DNA from: Mesostigma viride | Lineage: Eukaryota; Streptophyta; Mesostigmatophyceae; Mesostigmatales; Mesostigmataceae | Direction of reading: 5' to 3' | DNA length: 45,000 nt | NCBI GenBank assembly: GCA_009746045.1 | Contig: RPFO01000079.1 | Span: forward strand, 1,273,285 to 1,318,284 | Part shown: positions 20,895-30,302 of the stretch, one piece after another | Layout: each line of letters starts with the position of its first letter | Position numbering within the stretch: position 1 is the first letter of the stretch | Made by a program: the position numbers and the translations under genes | Notes under the pieces: generated by a model | Seen by the model: only the letters and a program-made list of their open reading frames with translations | Told to the model about the DNA's origin: nothing | Databases searched by the model: none

Positions 20895-21870
20895 ATGACG
20901 AGCAAACGCACGTCGACGCAACGCAGTTTGGCGGATGCGCTCGCCTTTGACAATGCGGCAGCTGAGGCTGCCGCTTCGCCAGATCCGGCAGGCAGCGGTG
21001 ACACTAGTCGTGCACTGGTGGTCACCCAGCAACCTCCCGGCCTCAATGCCTCGCCATCGGCATCGCCTGACCCTAAACGCGCCCGCCCCGCCGACAAAAC
21101 TGGAGGGCCATGCTTCTCGGAACCGCGCTGTCGGCTCCAACCTTTCCAGGTCGATGATTACGACTGGACCACCATTTCTCCGAGTGATGCTATGCATCAC
21201 ATCTTCTTCGGGGACTACGCCTCGCTTTACGACCTGTGCCTCCATCTCCATGCCACTGGACGCCTCCTCGTCACTGACGGCCGACGCCAGTGGCACAACA
21301 TCAGCCAGATGTTCGGGTGTCCCCGCCCCCAACTCCAACACGCCGTCCTCAACTCTCTTCTCCAGAAGTCTGACGGCGAGATCTGGGCTCCATCCATCTC
21401 CGCCCCCGCATTCCGTAATTCCATCCTCACGGAAGCCTTTCAGCAGCACGTGACCCCTCTTGCTGCCGACATAGCAGCAATCGGCGGCACGCTGACTGCT
21501 GAACTTCCTCACATTTCCACCGCCGCCGCCTCCACCTCCACTGCCATTTCCGCCTCCACTGCCGACATCAAAGCCCAGCTCCTCGACCTCGACCACCGCC
21601 TTCATGCAAGCCACCGCCAACGCCCTTGAGAGCTTGCATGACACCGCCGGCCTCACCGCCCAGGCGGTGAAGGACATCGCCGCCCAGCCGGCTCCTGCTG
21701 GCCCGGCCGGCGATGCTCCCTCCACCTGGGCGGACTTGCTTAAGCAGCACACCACCTCCACCACCTCCACCTCGGCACAACTCAAGCAACAAGCCCTCGA
21801 CCTTCGCGAGGAAGCCGACATCGCCCGGCGCAGCCACAATGTCATCGTCAAGCACTTCACTAGGAGTTAA
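20895..21870 (+). pseudogene. LINE ORF1-like protein, one frameshift
   Basis: The frame opens at ATG 20895 and runs to about 21600, then continues in another frame to TAA at 21868-21870. The first part (about 235 codons) includes a Pro-rich N-terminus, WTTISPSDAMHHIFFGDYAS and an Ala/Thr-rich stretch. The second has STWADLLKQH, then KQQALDLREEADIARRSHNV. A WAD(L/V) motif followed by a helical segment and ARRxHNV resembles the region before the C-terminal domain of LINE ORF1 proteins, which package LINE RNA. No zinc knuckle or RRM is visible and the protein ends where the next domain should begin, so it looks truncated. It starts 165 bp after a CCAT array, so it may be the 5' part of an element that targeted that array. 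The assignment is tentative. Confidence 0.45.
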
Positions 21871-22196
21871 CCCCTCAACCGTCTTTGACTCGTGACTAAA
21901 ATGAGTCACGAGTTGCACAGTATGCCACACGTGCCCCCATTCAGCCTAATTATTTTTTCTAGACCATACTAGGAACCAAGCATAACCATATTAGGGCCCA
22001 CCTGGGGGTATAGTGGGTGGTCCCAGTGCTAGCCCCCCCTGCTCTATAAATAGCCCCCCCCTCAGGGGGGTACGGTGAGTGTGCGCGGTGACACCCTTAT
22101 AATGGATGATAGACCCCTTTCCTCAATGAGTTGACCCTGGGGTTGGTTTTGTAGATAGATTTTTTAGTTAGGATGGGATACAAACACTAAAAATTG
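21871..22196. other. intergenic with a TATA-box-like site
   Basis: TATAAATAG at 22045-22053 matches the TATA consensus, and a hairpin of C and G runs around TCA follows (22054-22070). GAGTCACGAGT and its mirror form a short inverted pair near 21888-21913. I see no gene correctly placed downstream on the + strand. Confidence 0.35.
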
Positions 22197-22780
22197 TAAC
22201 TCCCCCAGGGACCCATCAGCTGGTGCTAAAAATAACTGGTGACTATTTTGAGTCGCGAGTTTTTTGGGGGCAAAAATAGGCATCCTAGTGCAGTTTTGAA
22301 CATGGAAACGATAGGTAAGCAGGGAGTATGGGCAAACATGCATGCTAACACTTATTCCAACCTGTGTGCCACCAATACCTGCCATAAGCACTACAGGTCC
22401 CTGCCGGATATGATTGGAGACGACTACGCGCGGGCCGCGAGTACGGGGTTCACAACCTTATCATGCATGATGGGGCACGTATACCTTGGATTTCACCCTA
22501 GTATTTCAGGGGGGACTGCAACTGTACCCAAGCACTACATCCAAACACTTACATGTCTTGTTTAACCCAGGGACCCACAAGATAATGCTAAAAATAGCTG
22601 GTGACTATTTTGAGTAACCAGTTTGGGGGGGCTAGAATAAACATCCTAGTGCAGTTTTGAACATGGAAATGATAGGTAAGCATGAAACATGCATGATTAT
22701 GTTTATTCCAGCCTATGTGGCACAAATATATGCCACAATAAGCGTAAATGCTTGCAGACCCGCTGATACTGTGGTACTTA
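22197..22780 (+). repeat. ~205-bp direct repeat pair
   Basis: 22197-22400 and 22564-22775 align in the same order: CAGGGACCCA, TGCTAAAAATA, CTGGTGACTATTTTGAGT, CATCCTAGTGCAGTTTTGAA, ATAGGTAAGCA. They are diverged by substitutions and small indels. The function is unknown. Confidence 0.75.
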
Positions 22781-23154
22781 TTTTTACATGCATGATGGAC
22801 CTTGCACACAAAGTCAAAACATCCCAGCACTCCTAGATAAATTAGTGACCAAGGGACCATGCATGCAGTAACACTGAAAATTGCCAACTAGAAATAGGTG
22901 GCACTGTGACCATCACGGAGCAGATTTTCAAACTGCACAAGTTATGCATAAACATGAAAGCTAATAAGACATTACCATGAAACAATAACCCATGCAGGCT
23001 AACAACATGAAACCAAATAACACATGCACAGGTGGGTCCATGAAACAATAACACACACTTCAAACCATGCCGGCCCATGGTGATACACGGCGCGCATGAG
23101 CGCGGGCAGGAAAGGCCAAACGCCATGCCACGTAGGCAACAAATGCTAGCATTC
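22781..23154. other. no gene seen
   Basis: Contains short repeats of CATGAAACAATAAC near 22976 and 23039. It is the 3' flank of the minus-strand piggyBac-like gene. Confidence 0.4.
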
Positions 23155-24418
23155 TTAGTCAGCCTCCGTAGGACTATATCCCAGGCGGACATGCTCCGCC
23201 CTGAGATGGCGGCGCCGCGCCACCCCCTTGAGCTTCCGGGTGGTGGCTGCTGCCCCCCTCGTGGTAGTGGCGCCCTTGAAATTCTTGGCGCATTCGCCAC
23301 GCTGGGAGAGGCGCTGCCATACCCGCTGCTTCGTCACGTTGAAGTCCAGCCCCTCCACCTGCCCGGAGTGGAAGAGGCCGAAGCAGTTCCGCTCGCTGTT
23401 GCTGCAGAACGCCATGTCACAGTGCTCGCACATGACCGAGGTCTTGTGCTTCCTGCCTTGCGCGCAGCACAGTTGGCACAGCACCTGCTCCACCCAGAAA
23501 TTGGCCCATCTCATGCATTGTTAAGGGGTGCCACTCACGCTCACCTGGCTTGCCCGCCCCCTTGAGCTCAGCATAGTCGTTGGTCTCCTTGACAATCTTG
23601 GCCACGACATCACGTTGGGACCAGAAAAGGGAGAACAGCCTGAGGGGCCCAAACTTGAGCTGGGCAGGGGAAAGGTTTTGATAGCAGGCGGTACCCGTCA
23701 TCGGCGACAGCACCGGAGTATCGGGAAAAGGAAACACACCTGGCTTGCCGAAACCAGATTTCCAGAAAGTCTCGGCTGGCTCCTCAGTGGCAGGAGTGTC
23801 GTTAGGAAAAAACGAATCATCGAGCTCAGCCTCACCGCTCGGCACCGGACCCTCCGCACCCTTCTGGTAAACAAAGTCGTCATCGGAAGCGTCCGAGACA
23901 ACGCTCTCGCTGGCCGCCGCCTTGGTCTGACGGCGCCTTTTCGGGGCGTGGCTGATGGCTGGGTTCTTCTTCGGGTTGCCGACAGCGCGCTTCCCCGGCT
24001 CGCGTCGCTTGACCGGTGTGGGCAGCTCGATATCCTCGGATTTGTCGTCGTCGTCCTCGCCGGCGTCAGAATCGCTATCCTGGCCCTGCTCGCTATCATC
24101 GTCACTGCTACCTGCCGTTGGGACCTTCCTGGCTGCGCATTCTTTCACTAGAGCTTCGTACTCATCTGAGCTGCACGAATATATGAAAATCTGCTCACGG
24201 GTGAATGGGTACGTGAGCTTGTCGTCCGGGAAATAGCACCGTGCACCATCTCCGGACCTGTTCACTGTCACTACCTTGCCCGGCAAACGTACGTCGCTGT
24301 GTTTTTCCCCATACTGCTCTATCACCCAGTCTCGTCCGAATTTTTCCACAGGCACTGCCATGAAAATGCCCTTCTTTACCTTGAAAGTCCGTATATCTGC
24401 CTGCATTTCGTCCGCCAT
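23155..24418 (-). pseudogene. piggyBac-like transposase lacking its catalytic core
   Basis: From ATG 24418 the frame encodes about 333 residues. Residues 1-100 hold a compact domain (KKGIFMAVPVEKFGRDWV, then YFPDDKLTYPF) that could be a Tudor/SH3-like chromatin-reader fold (inference). Then comes an Asp/Glu/Ser-rich linker with basic clusters (PKRRRQTK), then the piggyBac N-terminal domain: LSPAQLKFGPLRLFSLFW and KETNDYAELK, ending at MGQFLG. From there, in another frame, sequence jumps straight to a piggyBac cysteine-rich domain: CQLCCAQGRK, MCEHCDMAFC, NCFGLFH, ending at 23155. The roughly 300-residue DDD core is missing, with the junction near 23484. The literal frame stops at 23417 after a non-homologous tail. 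I found no terminal repeats or TTAA pair. It could be an internally deleted copy or a domesticated remnant. Confidence 0.75.
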
Positions 24419-24735
24419 GTCTACGTCCGCGCTCCCCCCTTTTTTCGCATCCTTCGTTTTCGTACGTTTTTGTCAATTTTTTTTACCGCCCAAACCTGCA
24501 TGCACCAGGGTGCCCTGTTGACTTTGACCAGGGTTTCCACCCTGATACGGTGGTCAAATACGGTCAGACAAGTGTCCTACGGATAGAGTGAATCTAGATC
24601 TTTTCGGTGGTCTAGTTGGTTCCCGCCAAAACCTTCCCGCCAAATCCCTACAGGGCGCACAAACTCATGCCGAATGTGAGGCATGAGAAAAACTCGCAGT
24701 CGAAAATCGGCACGAGGACGGTTTAGGGGTTAATT
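24419..24735. other. 5' flank of the deleted transposase gene
   Basis: Contains TTTTTTTTACCGCCC and a doubled TTCCCGCCAAA. No TTAA-flanked end like the one at 15634 is visible. Confidence 0.35.
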
Positions 24736-25250
24736 TTACGGGGCGTAAACGCCCCGGTTGAGGTTACCGGGGCGGTTACTGGCCAGTAACCATGTACGTT
24801 TCAGGTTACCGGCCAGGTTACCGGCCGGTAACCTTAAACGCGACAGACTAAATACCGGCCGGTAATGGTTACCGGGCGGTATTAGTTACCGGAACGTTTA
24901 CTGGGCGGTAACTTTTACCGGAGCCGTAACCATGCCCGTAACCTATCTGGGTTACGGTCATGGTTACGGCCCAAGTAGAAGTTACCGGGCGGTAAACTGG
25001 TATGGTTACGGGACCAGTTCTGAGAACCGGGATGGGTTACCGGCATGGTTACGGGACCAGTTCTGATAACCGGGCCTGGCTACTGGCCTGGTTACGGGTC
25101 CGTCAACCGTCCCGTAACCTGCAGTAGTTACGGCCCAGTAGTTGACCCTGGTTACTGCGGTGGTTACGGGGCCGGTTATGCCCCAGTAATATTAGTAACC
25201 CATGCCTACAACGCAGCCTGTCCGGGTTATGGCCCCGAATTCTAAAAGCA
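24736..25250. repeat. GGTTAC / GTAACC palindrome cluster
   Basis: About a dozen GGTTAC and about six GTAACC words occur in 515 bp, mostly as GGTTACCGG, GGTTACGGG or CCGGTAACC, on both strands at irregular spacing. The result is a mesh of short inverted repeats. It is not a phased tandem array, and reading frames do not persist. A similar cluster starts near 44830 at the end of the window. Confidence 0.75.
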
Positions 25251-25699
25251 TTGACCCCGGCTATGGTGAGTGGCTTGCATGATATGGTGCTTTTCAAGAT
25301 GCATTTTTGAATTAGGCATTTCATTAAAATGTTTAAGAAGTCATTAATAATCAATTGCACGAATCACTTCCATCCGATGTTGTCAACGTGGGCTTCATGA
25401 TGAAATCGTGGAGATGACGCACATGAAGTTCACGGAACATCTTAGGTAATAAATTAAGCCGTTACGGCAGTAGAACTTGGCCGATGAGGGTGGCGTCTTG
25501 AAGCTGTTGTCACCCTCAAGTCCGCTCGGCCAGGGGTAATCGCCCATGTTGATTTGAAAGGTACCGCCGTCCATATGGCGGCTCCGCTTTTGGTGCGAGT
25601 TGACCAACTTCCCGTCTTAATCATTCCGGATTGCCTGCAGTTCATTCCGCCTTTGTCCAAGTAAGACAGCAACTGTCACGCACTCATAGAAAACGCAAA

Positions 25700-25995
25700 A
25701 TGCCCCGAATGCAGTTACGGCCATACGGTAGCGAGGAATAGCAGTTGAAATTTCTAGTACACAGGCAACTAGTAAGAAAAGGGACGATGCGTGCACCACC
25801 ACCAATACGTACGTGCATCCCTCTCTTGAAAATGACAGCATCTTCCATGCCGTCCAAGAAAAACGCAACGTATTTAACATGAACCCGAATGCAGTTACGG
25901 TCGTAGAGTAGTGAGGACTGGCAGCTGAAAGTTCTAGTTGATGGGCTGAGAATAAGGAAAAAAATGATGCGTGCACTCACCTACCCTATTACGTC
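25700..25995. repeat. ~95-bp direct duplication, ~180 bp apart
   Basis: 25706-25800 and 25889-25984 share CGAATGCAGTTACGG, GCAG.TGAAA.TTCTAGT and GATGCGTGCAC. The right copy runs directly into the minisatellite that follows. Confidence 0.7.
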
Positions 25996-27235
25996 CCTCC
26001 CATGGCGAGGAACCAGCAAAACCACCCACATACCCTGTTGTGTCCCTCCCTTGACAAGGAACAAGCACGTGCACATGCCCCACCCCACATGCATGCCTCC
26101 CTTGACAAGAATCGAACGGGCACGTGCACCCACCTACCCTATGTGCACCCCTCCTTTGACAAGGAACAAGCACGTGCACGTGCCTACCCCACATGCATGC
26201 CTCCCTTGACAAGAATCGAACGAGCACGTGCACCCACCCACCCTGTGTGCACCCCTCCTTTGACAAGGAACAAGCACGTGAACTCACCTACACTACGCGC
26301 GTCCCTCCCTTGACAAGGAATAGGCACGTGCACATGCCTACCCCACATCCATGCCTCCCCTGACCAGTAACAAGCACGTGCACCCACCTACCCTACGTGC
26401 ATCCCTCCTGTGACATGGAACAAGCACGTGCACCCACCAACCCTATGTACGTGCCTCTTGACAAGCAACAAGCACGTGCACCCACCTACCCTAAGTGCCC
26501 CCTCCTTCGACAAGGAACAAGCATGTGCACTCACCTACCGTACGTGAATCCCTCCCTTGGCAAGGACCAAGCACGTGCACCCACCTACCCGATGTCCGCC
26601 CCTCCCTTGATAAGGTACAAGCATGCCCACCCACCTACCCTACCTGCATCCCTCCCTTGACATGGAACAACCATGTGCACATTCCTACTCCACATGCCCC
26701 CCTCCTTTGACAAGGAACAAGCATGTGCACTCATCTACCGCACGTGCATCCCTCCCTTGACAAGGAACAAGCAAGCCCACCCACCTACCCTACCTGCATC
26801 CCTCCCTTGACATGAAACAAGCACGTGCACATGCCTACCCCACATGCATGCCTCCCTTGACAAGGAACGAGCACGTGCACCCACCCACCCTGTGTGCACC
26901 CCTCCTTTGACAAGGAACAAGCACATGAACTCACCTACACTACGTGCGTCCCTCCCTTGACAAGGAATAAGCACGTGCACATGCCTACCCCACATCCATG
27001 CCTCCCCTGACCAGTAACAAGCACGTGCACTCACCTACCCTACGTATGTGCCTCTTGACAAGGACCAAGCTCGTGCACCCACCTACCATACGTGAATCCC
27101 TCCCTTGACAAGGTACACGCATGCCCACCAACCTACCCTACGTGGGCCCCTCCCTTGATAAGGTACAAGCATGACCAGCCACCTACCCCGCGAGCCTCCC
27201 TACTTTGACAAGGAACAAGCATGTGGGCCCGCTAG
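25976..27235. repeat. ~50-bp minisatellite with a CACGTG G-box in most units
   Basis: About 24 diverged units contain variants of TTGACAAGGAACAAGCACGT then GCACCCACCTACCCTACGTG. At least 14 units keep the palindrome CACGTG; others have CATGTG. Unit length varies by a few bases and two unit types alternate in places. Open frames here are artefacts of the repeat. CACGTG is the core target of plant and algal bHLH/bZIP factors, but binding here is speculation. Confidence 0.85.
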
Positions 27236-28200
27236 CATGGCAGCAAGGAAGACATTACCCTAACATGGCATGGCCAAAGCAAAAGAGACAGAGAAGTCAA
27301 TGGAGAGAGAGCTCCTAAGAACTCCTAGTAAAATTGGAAACCATGGAGGGCAAAAAACGTTCAACAACTTACGATGGGCATCGGCACATACAGAGAAGCC
27401 CAGGTGTGCCAGGTGTAAAATAAGCGAGATTGAAGTGTCGCCTACCTCGTGGGAGACTTTTGGTATCTGGTAAACAATGAAAGCGAGTGGAAAGATGGAC
27501 AACGTGAAAATAACATACAATCCACTGCAATGCATGCAAAGAGGACAGAATCAGTAATAAAGCGCGCTGCATTCAGGCAGCGCTGAGCAATTGAACGGTG
27601 AACAATTTAATCCGGAACGAATTGTCTACGCGACTCGATGCGACTAAACGTGGCATGCATACGCGGTCGCTGACTGAAGACATTGTGTACCTGGCTCAGC
27701 AAGGTGCGCTTGCAGCCGCTTTCTTAAATATGCCGCAGGCGCACGATGTAACGAATTGAAGTTTGCATGTAGTAACAAAGGCAAGAAAAGCGGTGTAGCT
27801 GGCTACCGACTACGCCATAGTAAGCTGTATCGGAGTTGGCGCTGCCGATGGCTGGAAACGGATGACCGAATCATGCTAAACTGGGGCTCCAAAAGGGCTT
27901 GTCATGCATCCTAGTGCGCCTTTTGCTTTTTTTTCTTCAAGCATCGTGAGCATGCGGGTTTAGGGGGGCGCTTATTCTTGCACCACTATCAGTCGGCTGG
28001 ACTGCAATCGGCATAGCCAGCGCAAGGTGATGCAAGGGCAGGCAAACTTTACCAGCTCGTTCAAGGCTCGTTGATGAAATTCAAACATCTAGGCGGCGCG
28101 TCTGCAACGGCTCATCGCAATTCGAATTCGCAAGCAGAACCCTCGTTACACGTGGCGCATGCAGAGATCTGCTTCGGGCGGCTTGGCGTATCTCACTGCG
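27236..28200. other. no gene recognised
   Basis: A 67-codon frame at 27270-27473 and others show no family features. This is ordinary-looking unique sequence between two repeat blocks. Confidence 0.45.
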
Positions 28201-28204
28201 TCGT

Positions 28205-28708
28205 GACTCGAGTACATAGTCAGCCTAGTTAGTACTCTGGGGGCCTCGAGTTCGGCAGTCCCCTATTCGGAAATCCCGGATCATATGTACTCCACACTAT
28301 GTACTCTTGGAGTACATAGTGTGCCACCCTATGTACTCTTGGAGTACATAGTGTGGATTACATAGGTAGTCACTCCTTCCTATGTAATACGGGCGTGTCT
28401 CACCGCGTCGGCAGTCCCCTACTCGGAAATCCCGGATCATATGTACTCCACACTATGTACTCTTGGAGTACATAGTGTGCCACCCTATGTACTCTTGGAG
28501 TACATAGTGTGGAGTACATAGTCACTCCTTCCTATGTAATACGGGCGTGTCTCACCGCGTCGGCAGTCCCCTATTCGGAAATCCCGGATCATATGTACTC
28601 CACACTATGTACTCTTGGAGTACATAGTGTGCCACCCTATGTACTCTTGGAGTACATAGTGTGGAGTACATAGTCACTCCTTCCTATGTAATACGGGCGT
28701 GTCTCACC
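28205..28708 (+). repeat. 153-bp satellite with nested cruciform, three left-hand units
   Basis: Units contain CGGCAGTCCCCTATTCGGAA, a 75-bp palindromic core, then TCACTCCTTCCTATGTAATA and CGGGCGTGTCTCACC. The cores lie at 28287-28361, 28442-28516 and 28595-28669 (spacing 155 and 153 bp). Each core has outer 20-bp perfect arms beginning GTACTCCACACTATG, enclosing two inner hairpins with stem CTATGTACTC and loop TTG. A degenerate partial unit precedes the first. The fourth unit is at 36414-36555, beyond the inserted element. Confidence 0.93.
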
Positions 28709-28927
28709 TTTCCGTCTGGAAGCGCATAATTTGGCTCTGATGACACAAACTCTAGTGCGGGGGTGAGTGCGGGGTTCCGGGACACCACCGCACTAAGTCC
28801 GACGCGCCTGCCCAGGCCACGCCGCGCCGGACCGGCACACGAGTTACGCGGGAAAAAAGGGCCTGGCGCGCCAATTACTGTAGGACTTGGCTAATTTCTT
28901 TGTTGACTACAAGCGCAGTCAAGGATG
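28701..28927 (+). repeat. left target duplication and terminal inverted repeat of the 7.7-kb element
   Basis: GTCTCACC, then a nine-base stretch TTTCCGTCT, then the repeat starting GGAAGCGCATAATTTGG and ending GTCAAGGATG. The match to the right end stops abruptly at 28927. Confidence 0.9.
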
Positions 28928-29285
28928 ATAAAACGTAGCAATGGCGGACATGTTAGGGTGATGCTCGGCTTAGGGACAGTGGACATGTTTGAGTGATTGC
29001 TCGCCAGACTCGAGCTCGCTGGCATACACGTCCGTGGCACCCTCGGCATTTAGCTGGGTTGACGCAAATCCTTGTACTGTTTACTGGTGTGTGCGATAAT
29101 AAAGGAATGGTTATGCACGACATCTAAATGCGAATATCACACAAAAACTGGTTCCTGGAATTCTCGCGAGCTGCGCGGTGTATGACTGGCGCTTTCCGTT
29201 TTTAATTTGCTTCTCGCCTTTTGTGCTCCAAACAGGGGGGTCGTTTACATCCACTGCAACAAAGTGCTCGTGACCTCCAGCTTTC

Positions 29286-30163
29286 ATGGCCCGGCCCTGC
29301 CTTTGCTGCTTGACCAGCACCAGACAGGGTGTGCTGGTGGCCATCCTCGCAATTTTTCTAGCGGTCAGCGGCATCGTGTGGGTCTGTGCCTTAGGTAAGG
29401 CGTTAAGCCCTTATTCCAGTTTCTGTCCAAATGGCACATCATATTAACTGTACTTGCTTCGTCTTGCGCATGCGGACCCCCCCCTTGTTAATGATGCGTT
29501 GTCCTGACATTAGCTTCGCATGTGCATTAATGGGACGTGTTCCCGATGTGCATATTTCGGCCCATTATTACTTCAACATACAATTTCATGGCGATATTAA
29601 CTATATGAATTAAATGCATTTCCTCTTTCCTTAATCCTTCTAGTTATACCCTTTTTTCATGTTTGGTTGGTGGTTATCCATGTAGGGCATGTGGCGGTGC
29701 AAGAGCGCGCGCGGGTGCCTGCGAAGTTTTCAGTTGTCGCGCCTATCAACCCAGGTAAGCAAGGAGTAGAGGGAAAGACTAAGAATATATTTTCTGAATT
29801 TCTAGGTCATAGTTGTCCTTTTGCACGAGATGGAAGCGTTATGCCATGGGGCTTTATGGTTGGGTAATAGCCCTCCTGAGAACGGCTTGCTCTGCAACTT
29901 TGTTGGTATGTTCATACCTTGTCACGCGGCAATGTGGTGCAGATCTTCATGCATCCACATGGTGGATCACCTTGGCGTTATTGGCACTACATGTTGGTCT
30001 GAGGTAAGGAATCCATGCTACCCTAAAACGACTAATGCACTGAATGCTCCTCTTTCAGTTTCCAGCGGAATACACAATGATGAGTTGTTTCAGATACTTC
30101 TTGGCGCCACGTGCGGCACGCGGTGGGCCTAGCCTATTGGGATCTAGCGGAAGCTATTCTTAA
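29286..30163 (+). CDS. possible spliced gene near the left end of the 7.7-kb element
   Basis: Several strong splice signals occur in order: donor TTAG/GTAAGG at 29394/29395; acceptors at 29643 (CTTCTAG) or 29685; donor CCAG/GTAAGC at 29754/29755; acceptor TTTCTAG at 29805; donor GAG/GTAAGG at 30003/30004; acceptor CTCTTTCAG at 30058. From ATG 29286 the first exon encodes a short basic N-terminus and a hydrophobic segment GVLVAILAIFLAVSGIVWV, like a signal anchor. Exons 29686-29754, 29806-30003 and 30059-30163 join in phase 0 and end with TAA at 30161-30163. The first exon ends in phase 1 and does not join them cleanly, so the 5' structure is unresolved. I recognise no domain. It may instead be the 5' part of the gene at 30303-33693. 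Confidence 0.35.
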
Positions 30164-30302
30164 GTTAGGGTTTATTTTTGGAGTTATATTGGCAGCCCCA
30201 TGCAGCTATGCCTAGACTTGCTTGGCCATTTTGAGGTGCGATCGAGGTAGTTCATAACTTCTTTCTTCGCTGCCCTTTTTCCTTTTGCGCGTTGCTGAGC
30301 AG

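Noticed and set aside
22045-22053. Promoter of a protein-coding gene
   Set aside because: The TATA-like site is good, but no believable gene starts within the next 500 bp on the + strand.
28205-28708. A CRISPR-like array
   Set aside because: Units are 153 bp with palindromic cores and no variable spacers, in a eukaryotic context; this is a satellite.
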